A stretch of 64,000 bases of DNA from Auriscalpium vulgare (GCA_019915015.1 JAHBBC010000043.1:62001-126000); one strand, 5' to 3'; shown: positions 11,251 through 23,335, numbered from the stretch's first letter. Notes: generated from the letters alone by a model not told the origin. Numbers and translations: made by a program.

Positions 11251-13232
11251 TGAAAAAGTGATTGCACATCTGGTGAATACTAGGAGCTGACTTCTCGTCG
11301 CTGGTGATTGAATGGCGCGGTATTATAAGATAAACGACTATCTTCTGTGCCACGGTCAGCCAAGGAGACTAGACGCGGCCCGAGCATGCGAGGCACGGGT
11401 ACGTACGGCAATAATTATAGCGGTCCTTGAAGAAGATTGCGAGCAGCAACGAGCTGGGCAGTGCAGCGGGTTATGGGTACTGCTTATGGCTTGGTACCGC
11501 GCCGAGCGGGAATTTGAGCGCTTATACAGCATGAAATAACTGTACGGAAGCCAGACAAGTATGCGGAGACGTGTGCCACTCCGCTTCGTCCCTTCGTGGC
11601 CATGCAGTTGTAGGAGGTAAAAAAGGTCTGACAGCGGAGCGACTCGAAAGGTGTTAAAGTGGTCCAACCCTGTGCTTGTGGCGTTGCGAGATGATCCGTA
11701 GGCTAGTGACTTGAGGTTAGCACTCTTGTACCGGGGGCATTGAATGCGACGCCTGCCAAATGGCCTTGGAATGGCCACACTTCTGACAATCGGAGCTTTG
11801 CGAACGGGGTAGCAGTCGGTGCTTGCGCGGCTGGGGCTGGACGTGACGACGAAGCTTGGAAGATAACACGAACGATGGATTGAGTATACGATGGGGGATC
11901 TTCCAGGCCGTGACTGGGCAAGGAAGAGCTCGAACACCGAGCGCGACTGCCAGTCGGTTTTGCGGTGGCGCGACTCCGGCGAGGTCGGGCCGAGGATCAA
12001 AAAAGGAAATCGAGTAAGTCTCAGGCTCCGATCCTCCTCCTGCGCCGGTCAAACTGCACTGAATTCCGAACGCAGGTGTCGCCTTCAATACACCAGGTAC
12101 AAGACTTCTACCCTCAAGTCACCAGCCTACGGATCATCTCGATACCGCCACAAGCACAGGGTTGAACCACTTCAACACTTTCCGAGTCGCTCCGCTGTCT
12201 GACCTTTTTTGCCTCCCACATCTGCATGCGGAACGAAGCGAAGCACGCCTGTCCGGATACCTGTCTGGGTTCCGTACAGTTAATTAAAGAAGGTATGTCA
12301 CCACACACAGGCCAATTATCAGGGCTTGGTTCGCGAAGAAGATGGACCCGACGCAGTCACGCACGCCACGAGGTGCGTGGTCGCGTTTCGAGTTCATTGC
12401 TTTGCTTACTTGTCGTGCCAGTGTTGTAGGCGCCATCGGCAAGCGTGCTGGTGAGCGCTGGTGGGTGATGGAAAAAAAGCTCGTGTGGCTCTGGAGCGGG
12501 GGCTAGATCACGTCGCGCCGGTTGAAACACAGTAAATTTCTGAAGAGCTGCCCGCTGATGCGGAAAGCAAACCCGGCTTAGCAGCGCTAGCTGTTGTTAT
12601 AAATACAATGTTGTCCCGCTGTAAGTAACGGGGTTGTCTACCCGAGGGGAAGACCGAGGCCAGAGTGACTGAGAGGCTCAGTGTGGCGGATATACGAGCG
12701 AGGCAGATGAGAGCGCAGTCCGTCGGTACAAGGGGCGAGAAGACAGATCAATAGGCTTGAATTGAGGAGATAACGAGGCGAACGGTAGACGGTTGTTAAA
12801 TTGAGTAGAGATGATATAGATAGGTTTTAAGTGTGGAAAAGGTCCGAGTGGCTAGATAGCTGCATAAATATAGTACTGATATACTGAGACGTGTCCGAGA
12901 CTCGAGAGAAGAAAGAGAGGACGCCTCCGATTAGGGCAAAGGCACAAAGGAGGAGAAGGGCGGGAGGTAATCGAGACGCGAAATGAGTAGAACAAGAGAA
13001 GATCAAATAAGGAAACACGGTGGCATAGTAGACCGCAGCACAAAGGCCGCATTCGTAAACGCAATGATAGGAGTGCAGGGGCTGAAGGGAAGGTAATGAT
13101 GAGGAACTCGGTGGACGCGAGGCGGACAAGGAAGGGGGAAGGGATGACGGGACAAAACGACTCACTGGCACGTGAAGGGAAGGTCCACCGGGTTACGAGG
13201 GCAGGGCCCTCACACCACACCGTCATCTGCCC
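11251..13232. other. intergenic DNA with a dispersed repeat, no gene seen
   Basis: About 2 kb without a supportable gene. 11330-11520 is related, in inverted orientation, to about 20940-21140. The inverted repeat arms at 11575-11745 and 12085-12245 are listed separately. From about 12300 to 13230 no conserved frame or repeat was recognised. Confidence 0.5.
11575..12245. repeat. inverted repeat, ~165-bp arms, member of a dispersed family
   Basis: 11575-11745 and the complement of 12085-12245 share ggtc-gacagcggagcgactcg, aaccctgtgcttgtggcg and cgagatgatccgtaggct, with a spacer of about 340 bp. The right-hand orientation recurs at 20660-20860 and, more loosely, at 24615-24790. All copies lie in the intergenic parts of the F-box/S28/TPR cluster, often near S28 promoter-like sequence. 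Confidence 0.6.
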
Positions 13233-14277
13233 TCATTCGCTAGCCTGTGACAGCGCCGGACTCGGAGTGTCGTCGTACGTCGAGACGCCTTCGAAATACG
13301 CATGGGGATACTGTGCCCATTGGACGTTGTCCGGGTAGATCCACTCAAGCATCGGGTGGCGTCTGACAAACGCCTCGCTGCCCTCATGGCCCCATTCGTC
13401 TACAGCAACATCTGGCAACTTGAAAGTCAGATACTTGAGTCGCGGCAGCGAGACCAGATTCCACATGATTGGGAGAGTCTGCGTGTCATTGGCCACCGTG
13501 AGCGACACGATGTCCTGGGTGTGGCCGAGTATGTTCGTTTGCACCCCTAGGCTCCAGAACCTGACGAGCGAGGTGGCGGCATGGTATAATTCGATGCCGG
13601 ATGTGGTGTCGTAGATTGAGTTCGTATGAGATGCAGTGCTCAAGTGCAGGCGTGTGATGGAGAGAAGGGCCGGGTGGAATGATGAGGATTCGTAGACCTC
13701 GTCGTAAACCGGTGTAACATTCATCAGCGTGAGGGAGCGCAGGTGCGGCGCGGCTCCACCGATAGTCGCAATCAGGGCAAGCTGCAGATGCAGTGAATTT
13801 GGACCACGCGTCATGTTGGACAAATGTCCGGGCATCAGCAGGACCTCGGGGTATTTGGGATGGAAGATGAAGCGCAGCGATGTGAGGCCGCGCTGCCCTG
13901 CTGCGAGCGAGAATGCGCGGACCAGAAGTCCCTGAACAGCAGGCTCGTAGCCTGCAAACGGCGCTATCAGAAAGTGTACAGAATGGATAGATCCCTGGCG
14001 TACCTCCATCACAATTCTGCAGCTCAAGACCATTCTCGTCTGCAGCTGCATCGCGGTAGGTCACTTCCTGCACAATTTGTGCCAGGTCTGACTCCAGAAG
14101 GCTGATCAGGCCCAGGGCACTATCACGCCGATTGGTTGCGCCTACGGTGCGGAGGGCGTCGGGTGTAAACACGTTGCAGAAGTCCTTGTTGACAGCGCGG
14201 AGACTTCGGACGTCGGCAGAAGGGGCACATTTAGCGATCATGAGGAAAATTTCGACTGGGGGGTTGAAGGCAGGCAT
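13233..14277 (-). CDS. F-box/LRR-like protein, copy B, intact (330 aa)
   Basis: Exons 14277-14004 and 13951-13233 join in phase. The N-terminus has the F-box-like segment (VEIFLMIAKCAPSADVRSLRAVNKDFCN) slightly changed from the other copies, for example an altered position after Asn (VFTPDALRTV). Exon 2 keeps the leucine-rich pattern (LRSLTLMNVTPV, LPRLKYLTF, RHPMLEWI) and ends SPALSQASE. The intron sits at the same codon as in copies A and C. It is the most diverged of the three intact copies, which suggests an older duplication. Presumed substrate receptor of an SCF-type ligase, by domain likeness only. Confidence 0.68.
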
Positions 14278-15083
14278 CGCGTATGCAGTATGGTGGCCAA
14301 GGTCGAACGTCAAGATATAAGGGCGGCAGCGGTGTTTGGCTGCGTGACAAGTCGCATTCTGCGGGGTTTGAATTATGCGCGTATAATCATCGATTGAAAC
14401 GTTCGACGTACGCTGTGCACAGAGAGCAAGCTCCATGGTCGATCTGGGGCGCGAGATATGTATTCTGGGGCGCGAGATGTCTTCAGCGAACGGCGGCGCC
14501 TGGCATCGCAGCAGAATCAGTCAATTTGGCGGTGCCTTGCGCAGCATGTACAGCCATGTTTCGGGCCACAGATCTCCCGCACTGCCTTCCTGGGCTCTCC
14601 CCCGATAACATGAGACGGACCCTGCCCCGCCCCGAGCGCTTGCTGTACACGACGCGTTCGATGCAAGAGACAGTCCGTCGATGAATCAACGACGGTGGCC
14701 GGCCCCGACTCGTTGACGTCCAATTCCGCGCTCTTGCGCGCGCGTTGCCGAGCCCAGTGGCACGTACAATTGAATCACCACCATGCAGCGGCGGGTGTGA
14801 CGTGGACAGAGATGCGGCGCAGGCATGCGGTCTACGTGCGAAATTCTATGGAACGGGGAGATGGGCCGAACGGGATGCAAAGGAGTGTGCGCGCTGCGTT
14901 GCCTTTTTCGCGATGTAGCTTTGTTCAACGTGTCGTGCAGATATATTATCGCCGGCTGTGGGCATGGGACGAGTTTCACTGGCGGAATGGAATGAGCTAT
15001 TGTAGACTGTCGTCCGCTCGCACGTACCCAAATTGCCTTCTTCACAGAGAATTACAAGGCCATCCTGCGATCTTATCTGCCCT
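14278..15083. other. intergenic, nothing recognised
   Basis: About 800 bp between the start of copy B and the end of copy C. Frames are open on both strands because of high GC, but none resembles a known protein or a duplicate elsewhere in the window. Confidence 0.4.
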
Positions 15084-16154
15084 TCATTTGCTAGCCTGTT
15101 CCAGCGCCACACTCGGAGGGACCTCGTACTCCGATACGTCTTTGGGATCCGCGTGTGTATGTCGTACCCAGTGCACCTTGTCTGCCCCGATGCCCATGTC
15201 GATCCACTCGAGCTGGTCGTGGCGCTCCATGAACGACTCCAGTTGCCCCGGCCAAACGCCAACATCAATGTCCGGCGATACGACTGCCAGATACTTCAGC
15301 CGAGGCAACAAGACTGTTTCCCAGTTGAAGGGTGCGGAGATGACAGGTATGTCGGTATCGAGCGTGAGTGACACGAGGTTCTTGGCGCCAGAGAGCATTT
15401 TATTCTGCGTCATATACACCCAAAATGCTGTTGCTCCACGGTGTTCTTCATTGGGCGACCCAGCCAAGGACGTGGCGGCCGCGGTGCGTATGCGCAAGTG
15501 TGTAAGGGAGAGCAGTGCGGCAGAGAACGCGGGAGAGTCGTAGACCGCGATATGTCCTGCCCCAAACACCGGCGTGACGTTGGTCAATGTGAGAGAGCGC
15601 AGGCGAGGCACAGCCCCACCAATCGTCTTCAGCACGGCGTGCTGCATGCGCAGCGGTTCGTAGAGGTCGTGTGGATCAACAGAAGGTGGATCCCAATGAT
15701 TTGGCGTGATCAAGGTCATCGGGCATATGGGATGAAAGGTGAAACGGAGCGATGAGAGGCTGAGTAGCTGCGCTGCAAGCAAGAATGCATGGACGAGCGG
15801 TCCCTCCACGGTAGGTCCGTAGCCTGCGTCTACGGTTGGCGCTCTCAGCATCCGTGTATGAACCCGCATTTGCTACACACCTTGCACGGCAGCGTCCACT
15901 ATATGTCCGTCCTCATCCGCAGCCGCATCGCGGTATATCGCCTCCTGCACATACTGCGCGAGGTCCGATTCCAGCAGGCTGACCAAATTGAGGGCGCTAT
16001 CGCGCCGATTGGTTGCACCGACGGTGCGGAAGGCGGCAGATGTGGCGGCATTGCAGAAAGCTCTGTCAACGGCGCGGAGGCTTCGGCAGTCATGGGCAGA
16101 TGGAACATTGCCAACGATTATGAGGAGAACTTCGGCTGGGAGTGCGGCAGGCAT
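15084..16154 (-). CDS. F-box/LRR-like protein, copy C, intact (339 aa)
   Basis: Exons 16154-15881 and 15829-15084 join in phase. The F-box-like segment reads LPAEVLLIIVGNVPSAHDCRSLRAVDRAFCNAATSAAFRTVG. Exon 2 begins DAGYGPTVEGPLVHAF and carries the leucine-rich pattern to EYEVPPSVALEQASK. It is the closest relative of copy A, sharing long stretches such as EGPLVHAF, LRIRTAAATS and the RHDQLEWID segment. Its start faces the TPR-type copy X1, 384 bp away, so the two may share a bidirectional promoter. Function inferred from domain likeness only. Confidence 0.7.
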
Positions 16155-16433
16155 GACTGGGCTGACCGCGAATCGCGACTGCGAGGAGGAACTTGTTTGG
16201 CGGTGTTAGGATCCAAAGCTCTTGGACAACAACCGCAAACAGCGCCTTTCAACGTGCCAGTGGCAAGTTAGTCTGGCAGCGTAGGACGACAGTCACACAA
16301 TGGTCGTCAGAGATGTTGTCAACACGTCCATTCCGCGCCCGCGCCGCCGACAATCGAGCAGCAACGCTCCGCGGCCGGCCTGCTTCGAACTTCGAAGGGA
16401 CGATCCCTGCCTTTCCAACAGATTGTCCGAATT

Positions 16434-16450
16434 CAGCCTTATATAAAAAA
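16434..16450 (+). promoter_or_regulatory. TATA box upstream of TPR-type copy X1
   Basis: TATAAAA at 16442-16448, about 90 bp before the ATG at 16538. The sequence before it (gaagggacgatcc, then ttt-caacagattgt) recurs upstream of copy X2 near 17925-17955, but X2 has lost the TATA motif. Confidence 0.5.
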
Positions 16451-16537
16451 GGTGTGTCCTCCTTATACGCGCCGAGACCAGGTTATGCTCCCACCGCCGC
16501 TCTCTGCTCTTGACATCTCACCGAACCACCCGTAACA

Positions 16538-17777
16538 ATGCCTCCGAACAGTAGCTCGCAAACATATTGCTGGGACCGCGATACATTCCGAGTGCGCTTC
16601 CCATTCATATCAGTTCCTCTCTAGCTCTGACGCGCGGATGTCAGGCATATGCGCCCTCCTCTCTTCCATACAATCCCAAGACACATTATCCTATGTCATC
16701 CGACCTTGTGAAGTGCGCATTGGTGACCCATTCCTCGTGGACCACCTCATCTAACGATTACAGGCTTCTGACCGAAGACCCCAACGCGCCCGAGGCCCGC
16801 ACCCTGTTCTCCCGCGCGCTCACGGCGCGCGACTCCACCGCCGGCTTCACTTCCAAACTCTCAGGCGCACCATCAGACCTGAGTCAAAGATGACGTTACA
16901 GCTGTTCCGCGCTCCCGTGGAAGCTGGGAAGTACTACACGGTGTTCGAGGCGTCCAACAACTCGCGGGAGGAGCAGTACATGATGTACGTGTACGGTGAC
17001 GCGCCGCCGACGGACGCGATTGTCCTCGAGTACGTGTCGCACTTCCACAGGCCATCACACGTTGGTTCATGACTACACAGATTCCTGCGGCGCGCCATGG
17101 TGAAGCCGTCCGCGCCACACTTTCCCGAGATCCCTGCCACGATAGTCTTCACGCCCGAGTTCGCGCTGTACAACACAGTCATCCAGGTGTTCCTGCACAC
17201 TCTCCCCGGCCCAATCACGGTGGCCTGGATACGCTACGTAGTGGACGAAGACGAGCACGAGGACCCCACCGCCCCACCGCCCCACTGCCGTACGACGCCG
17301 CGTTTGAGCGCGCCGCGGCCCTTCAGCAGCGCGGCAATGCCGCCTTCGCCGCCTTCCAGGGCGATCGCGCGCTCAAGGCGTACGGGAGCACGTTCAGGTG
17401 GTTTGCCCGCGCGGTGACCCGCGCGCCGGGCCTCGCGGAGGACAAGCGTGCGAATGCGCGCATGGCCGTGATGGCGGCAAACCGTGCGGCGGTGCGCCTG
17501 CGCGACGCCAACGCGTCGGAGGCCGAGCTGCGCGATGCGCTGCAGGACGGGGAGGGCGCGGAGCTGTTCGACCCGACGTACGCCAAAGGGTGCGTGCGAT
17601 GTCCTCATTTCGCGGTGGCGATGCTAATCGTGTTGCAGATATTATCGCCAGGCGCGAGCGTTGGTGCTGCTGGGAAACGCAGGGAAGGCGCGCCAGGTGC
17701 TGGAGCGCGGGCTGGCTAACGTGGCCCCGTGCGATATGCAGCTGATCCGGGAGGCATTGGCGGGTGTGCCTGCCTAG
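16538..17777 (+). pseudogene. unrecognised N-terminus + TPR protein, copy X1, two frameshifts
   Basis: Exons 16538-16591, 16645-16712, 16764-17029, 17091-17589 and 17639-17777 match copy X2 exon for exon. Exon 3 is off by one base near 16885, giving a stop at 16891-16893, and exon 4 is off by one in the other direction near 17280. The start reads YCWDRDTFR; the middle has MYVYGDAPPTDA; the end has TPR helices (QRGNAAF, ANRAAVRL, DPTYAKGYYRQARAL). TPRs of this spacing usually bind peptides or partner proteins. The N-terminal two thirds match nothing I recognise. The reading frame cannot give a full protein as it stands. Confidence 0.65.
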
Positions 17778-18061
17778 GCGTATTATGAGCAAGACCTTCG
17801 GGCGCTCGCAGAGCATGTTGGCCAGAGCACTTGCAGAGTCGTCAAACTGTTTACATTGTAAAATACCGACTACTGAGTCTCGTAGCAGTAATAAAAGTGT
17901 TGCGCTTTATAGCCTGCTTATCGAAGGGACGATCCTCGCTTTCTAACAGATTGTTCGTATCCAAAGAAGGCATGTCAAGATGTTCCCTCCGAAAACGCGC
18001 TGAGAACCTCTCTTGCTCTCACCGCGCTCTGCTCTCCTGCTTGTTGACGACCCCACGAATC

Positions 18062-19305
18062 ATGCCTTCAGAAGGTCGCTCGCAGATGTATTGCTGGGAT
18101 AGCGATACATTCAGAGTACGTGCCTGCAACTCACTGTTCCTAACGCGCGGTGACTATATGCTATTCCAGACAGTTCTTCCCGCCTCCATCCCATACGACC
18201 TCAAAAATGACATCCCCGTCGTATCCGACCTCGTGAAGTACGCATTCCCACCCATGCCATGTCACCCACATCCCGCAGCTCAACCACACACAGACTGTTG
18301 ACTGAGCGCGCTGACACCCCCGAGGCCCGCGCTCTGCTCTCCAGCGCGCTCGCGACACGCGACTACACCACCGACCTCGACCTCAGCGCGCTGAAGACCA
18401 CCTCCAAGCCCTCCATACTGGTTATGGTGTTGTACCGCGCGCCCATGGTAGTGCCTGGGAAGCACTTCACGACGCTCGAGGCGTTTGGGGGAACGTACTA
18501 CAAGATGTACGTGTACGGCGACGCGCCGCCGACGGACGCGGTCATCCTCGAGTGCGTGGCACACTCATACTTCTTCCCCTCCTGCGCATATATGCACCCA
18601 GGTTCGTGCGCCGCGCCTTGGCGAAGCCCTCCGCGCCGCATACACCCATGCTGCCAAGCAGGATAGTCTTCCAGCCCGACTTCACTGCATACAGGGCTGC
18701 CCTCGAGCCCTTCCTGCACACGCTGCCCAACCCGTTCACGTTCTCCAATTTCCCGGAGGACGCAGAAGACGATGACGAAGACCGCAGCGCCCCGTTGTCG
18801 TTCGACGTCGCGCTCCAGCGCGCAGAGGTCGCGAAGCAGCGCGGTAACGCAGCGTTCGCCGACGTCCAGCGCGACCGCGCGCTGACAGCGTACACGTCCG
18901 CACTCAAGTGGGTCATGCGCGCCATCGGGCGGGCGCTAAACTTAGAGGAGGAGCGGCGCGCGGGGACACTGTTCGCAGTGATAGCGGCGAACCGCGCAGC
19001 TGTGTACTTGCGCGACAGCCGCGCATCGGAGTCGGAGCTGCGCGGGCGGTGACTTTCGGAGAAAGCGCAGAGGATATAGACCCGACGTATGCCAAGGGGT
19101 GCGTGTGCTTGTGCACTCTACTGACATCGTGTGTTCATCGTGTTGCAGGTATTTTCGCCAGGCGCGCGCGTGGGAGCGGCTTGGAGAGGTAGAGAAGGCG
19201 CGACAGGCGCTCAGGCGCGGGCTGGACAACGTGGCCCTGTGCGACAGGCAGCAGATCCGATACGCGCTGGAGAAACTATCCATCAAGCTGAGCAATATGC
19301 GATGA
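18062..19305 (+). pseudogene. unrecognised N-terminus + TPR protein, copy X2, one frameshift
   Basis: Exons 18062-18115, 18170-18237, 18294-18551, 18602-19098 and 19149-19305. All close in phase except exon 4, which lacks one base near 19047 and so reaches a stop before the last TPR. The restored length would be about 344 aa. Order: short leader with YCWDSDTFR, a segment IPYDLKNDIPVVSDLVK, MYVYGDAPPTDAVILE, an acidic linker, then TPR helices (KQRGNAAFADVQRDRAL, AANRAAVYL, DPTYAKGYFRQARAW). It is the best preserved copy of the family here. A single sequence error would make it a functional gene. Tail to tail with F-box copy D. Confidence 0.65.
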
Positions 19306-19374
19306 GAACACAGAGCATGTAGAACGTACCGAAGGCAGAGAACCAGAGTGCCGTCCTTTTGTTGTTGCCCAGTC

Positions 19375-20352
19375 TTGTTCACTAGGCGGGATCTCGTACT
19401 CCAACATGTCTTCGGGGTCTGCGTGTGTATGCCGTATCCACCACACCTTGTCCGCCCCGGTGCCCAGGTCGACCCATTCAAGCTGTCCGTGGCGCGGCAC
19501 AAAGTCCTCCTTGCACCGCTCCGTGACCCATTCAATATTCGACCGTGATATCTTGACGGCCAGATATTTGAGCCGCGGAAGCGTGACCTCTTTCCACTTC
19601 ACGACGGGGGAGAGGAACCGCACATCGCAGGCGAGCGTGAGCGACACTAGGTTTTCGCGCGATCGAGCATGCTCGCGTGCACCACTTCCAACCAAAAGAC
19701 GTTCGATGGGATAGGGGCGGACGTGTGGTAGAACGAGGTGGTTAATCGCAGGTGTGTGATGGAAGAAAGTGCCGCGGCGAATCCTGAGGTTGCGTAGACC
19801 GCGTCCTGCACCGGCGTAACATGTTCCAGTGTGAGGGAACGCAGATGCGGCGCCGCTCCCCCGACGGTCGCGATGAGGGCATGCTGCATGGATACAGATG
19901 CAGCCTGCAGAAGGCTGTCGTGGAGTGTGGGATTGAAAGTGAATCGGAGCGACTTGAGGCAGGGCAGCCGTGCTGCACGCGAAAACGCGCGGACAAGCGG
20001 ATCCTGAACGTCAGGACCGTAGCTCGCATCTGCAAAAGCGCTGTCAGTATCTGGGTACCAGCTCGGACGTTCCCCAGCGCACCTTCATCAGCGTCGCCAT
20101 TCTGAATGTCATCATCCGCAGCCGCATTGCGGTAATTCGCCTCCTCCACGTACTGTGCCAGTTCGGACTCCAGCAGGCTGATCAGGCCTAGAGCACTCTT
20201 GCGCCGATTCGTTGCGCCGACGGTGCGGAAGGCGGCGGGGTGGCGGCGTTGCAGAAGGCCCTGTTGACGGCGCGGACGCTTCGACGGTCGTCGGCAGAAG
20301 AAACTTCATTCACGATCATGAGCATGATCTCAGCGGGGAGGGGGACAGGCAT
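19375..20352 (-). pseudogene. F-box/LRR-like protein, copy D, two frameshifts
   Basis: The start MPVPLPAEIMLMIV and the F-box-like segment are present, but one C is missing from the run in the codons for ATP (near 20237), throwing the frame. A second one-base loss lies near 19654, inside the codons before ENLVSLTL. Between these points all the family segments can be read (TNRRKSALGLISLLESELAQYVEE, LPCLKSLRFTF, LRSLTLEHVTPV). The end is truncated after EYEIPPS. Either a decayed paralogue or a gene damaged by base-calling errors in C/G runs. Confidence 0.65.
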
Positions 20353-21187
20353 GGTGACTATAGGATGGACGCAGGCTACTGGTATGAGGCTCAGGCTATA
20401 TTGGTGCTCAGTCGCTTGCTGGGGTCTATGTAAAGCTCTGGACAACAGACGCAAACAACGACGCCGACTCGGACTCCGAGTCGGACTCCATAGCAACCTA
20501 AGCTTGTTGGCAATCATTGTCTGTTATCTCCTTGCCTGCTTTCTCTCTGTCTGCGACCAGCACCAGAGTCGCAACGTCAACACTGGCATCCGGAGTCTGC
20601 TGCTTGACACTTACATCACTGCACTAAATCTCCCGCCGTCGCGTCCAACACACGAAGCACCAGAGTGCTAGTAACCTAAAGTCACCAGCCTCTCAAGTTG
20701 CACGATAACGCCACAAGCACAGGGTTGCCCACAAGTTTGATCTTCAAGATGATGGCGCACCTTCTGGCAGGCCTTTTTCGACCTCCCAGAGTTCCACAAC
20801 TGCATGGCCACGAAGGGACGAAGCGCAGCACGCGTGCCCGGATACTTTTCTAGGTTCCGTACACTCATCTCATGGTGTATCGAAGCGTTCAACTATCCTT
20901 TCAGATTCCTCTCGCCTCTCGCTCGGCGTCGTACCAGGTCGTAAACAGTACCCATAACCCGCTGTACAACGGCTCGTTGCTGCTCGCCATCTTCAAGGAC
21001 TGCTGAAATCTTCAGTCATTGGTCAATACCGGCCAACGCATTGCACTTCCTAGGTAACACACTATTGCCGTACGTACCCGCATCTCGCGCATGGTGCCGC
21101 GCCTAGTCTCCGTGACTGACCGTGGCACAGAAGAATACCGTGCCATTCAATTACCAGGGACGATAATTCAGTTCCCGGTATTCACCT
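20353..21187. other. intergenic, duplicated flank of an S28 gene
   Basis: Holds the dispersed repeat at 20660-20860 and, at about 20940-21140, sequence matching the inverted 11330-11520 upstream flank of S28 copy 1. No peptidase coding sequence follows, so this is the flank of a lost or never-copied S28 gene. 20400-20650 shows nothing recognisable. Confidence 0.5.
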
Positions 21188-21250
21188 GATGTGCAGTCCC
21201 TTGTTCAGTGATGGTGATAAATAGAGCACCAAGATGCGCACGCAGCTGCC
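21188..21250 (+). promoter_or_regulatory. degraded S28-type promoter without its gene
   Basis: Reads gatgtgca-tc, ttcagtgatggt-ataaa-agagca, aga-gcgc, matching the blocks before both S28 copies, including the TATA position. The DNA after it is not peptidase but an inverted F-box fragment. Confidence 0.5.
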
Positions 21251-21320
21251 AGTTAGCCTGACAGAAGAGACGTTCTTCACGATCATGAGGAAGATCTCCA
21301 AGGAAAGAGTGGTAAACATA
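21250..21320 (-). pseudogene. F-box N-terminal fragment
   Basis: From the ATG at 21320 the minus strand reads LSLEIFLMIVKNVSS, the first part of the family F-box segment, then breaks off into the S28-type promoter text. A truncated remnant created by a rearrangement breakpoint. Confidence 0.5.
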
Positions 21321-21599
21321 TCGTTGACAACGTGTATGATGTGTGACCGTCCGTGAGGATGAGAGAGAGCACGACGACGTGCCAAACGGCCAGTGAACGA
21401 CCTGTGCTACAGCCGGCCCGGAAACGCCGGGCATGCTCCTTCACCTTCGTTGCAAGGTGGGCCCGCTCTCGACATGTCGTGCATAAGTACTTGTAATAGG
21501 CTCGATACTGTTAATTTACTAGTTACGTTTACATGCCCGTGCAAGCTGAAAGAACCGCAAGCGCTGCCTGTGGCCTAGGGCTTCGAACGACGATCCCGG

Positions 21600-22579
21600 A
21601 CCCCCGATCCATGCCAGTGCATTCGCGCTTGACCGCGCACATATCGCTCACTAAGGGCGCCGGCATGCCCGAGATCTGCGCGCTGTTCTCCAGCGCGCTC
21701 ACAGAGCGCGACTCCACCGCCAGGTTCGACTTCCACGCGCTCAAGAGCACGACCAGGGTTGAACGTTGACAGCGAGGCGCCGACCTGGGTCCTGCGTGCG
21801 GCCGCAAACGCCCTAGGGAAGCACTACACGGTCTTCTAGGCGCGCAATGGCGATGAGTGGAAGGCGCGGACAAGATGTACGTGTACGGCGATGAGGCGCC
21901 GACGGATGCAGTAGTCGATGAGTGCATGCCTCACCCTCTCTGTAGGCTCACGCCCCCGCACGTCATGGTCTTCGGGCCGACTTCGTCCCGTACGAAGCCG
22001 CCCTCGCGCACGTACTGAGCATGCTGCCCGACCCAACCACGTTCAAGATGGCCGCGTCCCCGTGGGAGGAAGACCCCAGCACCCTGTTGTCGTTCGATGC
22101 TGCGCTCGAGCGCGCGGTCGCCGCCAAGCAGCGTGGCAACGAGCTCGCCGACCTCCAGGGCAGTGCTGCGCTCGATGCGTACGAGACCGCGGCCAGGTGT
22201 ATTTTACGCGCGGCCGGTCGTGCTTCGGGCACCGAGGAGGAGGAGCGCGCGTGGGCACTCCACGCGATCGTCGCAGGGAATGGCGCCGCACTCTGCCTGC
22301 GCGGGCACTCGCCGCACGACCTACGCAAGGCGGCGGACGCCGGAGAACTCGCGGAGGATTTGGACCCAACGTACGCGAAGGGGTGCGTGTGCTTTGCGCG
22401 TGCTGTCTGTCGGGGTTCGTTTCTCATTATGTGGCAGGTATTTTCGCCAGGCGCGCGCGTGGAAGCGGCTTGGAGACGTGGAGAAGGCACGAAGGGTGCT
22501 CGAGCGCGGGCTTAATAAGGTGTCCGAGTGTGACAGACAGCGTATCCGGAACGCATTGCTGAAGCTGGGGAAGCCATGA
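21600..22579 (+). pseudogene. unrecognised N-terminus + TPR protein, copy X3, degraded
   Basis: The first two exons are missing. Exon-3-like sequence (ICALFSSALTERDSTARFD, MYVYGDEAPTDAVV) contains stops and frameshifts, but the TPR part is readable as TLLSFDAALERAVAAKQRGNE, DLDPTYAKG (exon end at 22382) and, after an intron, YFRQARAWKRLGDVEKARRVL (22438-22579), ending LLKLGKP. It is the most decayed of the three copies. Its tail end is still close to X2 (RQARAW-RLG-VEKAR), so the last exon may be evolving by gene conversion. Confidence 0.6.
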
Positions 22580-22679
22580 GCTAGACTGTCCTGCGCTGAC
22601 AAAATGAAGCAATAACGTACCTCGTATTCCATTCGCAGTCCATCACTTTGCTGTCCTGTTTTGCTACCATCCCCTAATT

Positions 22680-23090
22680 GACTAGCCTGCTTCAGCGCCA
22701 CACTGTCCTATGAAACAGTCATTCGACCCAGTGCTTGCATCGATCCACTCAAGCAGTGAGTACTTGAGTGGGTGACAGTCCATGAACGACCTCGGCGCCC
22801 AGTCCACAGGGTTAAGAACGGCCGCCCGGAAATGTGTGAGGTCGTCACAAGGCCATTGAGCACGTCATGCGCGATGCTGTTTGATCGATAGAGTTGTGCT
22901 GTCTCCGCAGACAATTGCATTGGATATGGACGCGGTGATGAAATGGGTACAGGTCGGAATTCAAAGGTGATGAGTGTAGTAGGCGGAGATGTGATCAAAA
23001 CATAAAGACTGAAGCTTTCCGCTACACGAACATTCACTTCAGCGAAAGAGGCCCTGAAGCGTACTGGAAAGCAGCTCACCACGAACACGC
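22680..23090 (-). pseudogene. F-box/LRR-like C-terminal remnant
   Basis: 22680-22810 on the minus strand matches the 3' end of copy C (ctagcctg-ttcagcgccacact on the plus strand; LEWID then a changed tail). Beyond about 22830 the likeness fades into frames I do not recognise. Sits between TPR copy X3 and F-box copy E, the same place copy D occupies after X2. Confidence 0.4.
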
Positions 23091-23335
23091 TCAGAGACAG
23101 AGATGTGGCACTAAACGGAAAAGGTTGTCAGCGGCACGCAGAGCGTGAGGGCACTGGACGACGTACATCGACCGGAAAGAAGAGACTGACAAGTGATTAA
23201 CGACGACAAAAACGCAGGAAGGGCGAGGTCGCCTGTCTCGGTGCAGCATGACGCGGGATAGAGGCACTGAGGACGCTCGATGAACTGTCGTCCTACCGCG
23301 CACCAGAGCAGCACTGGCAATGGCGGCTCCACTTG

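Noticed and set aside
22708..23088. 126-codon frame as a separate gene
   Set aside because: Its 3' part matches the end of F-box copy C, so it is a decayed copy and not a new gene.
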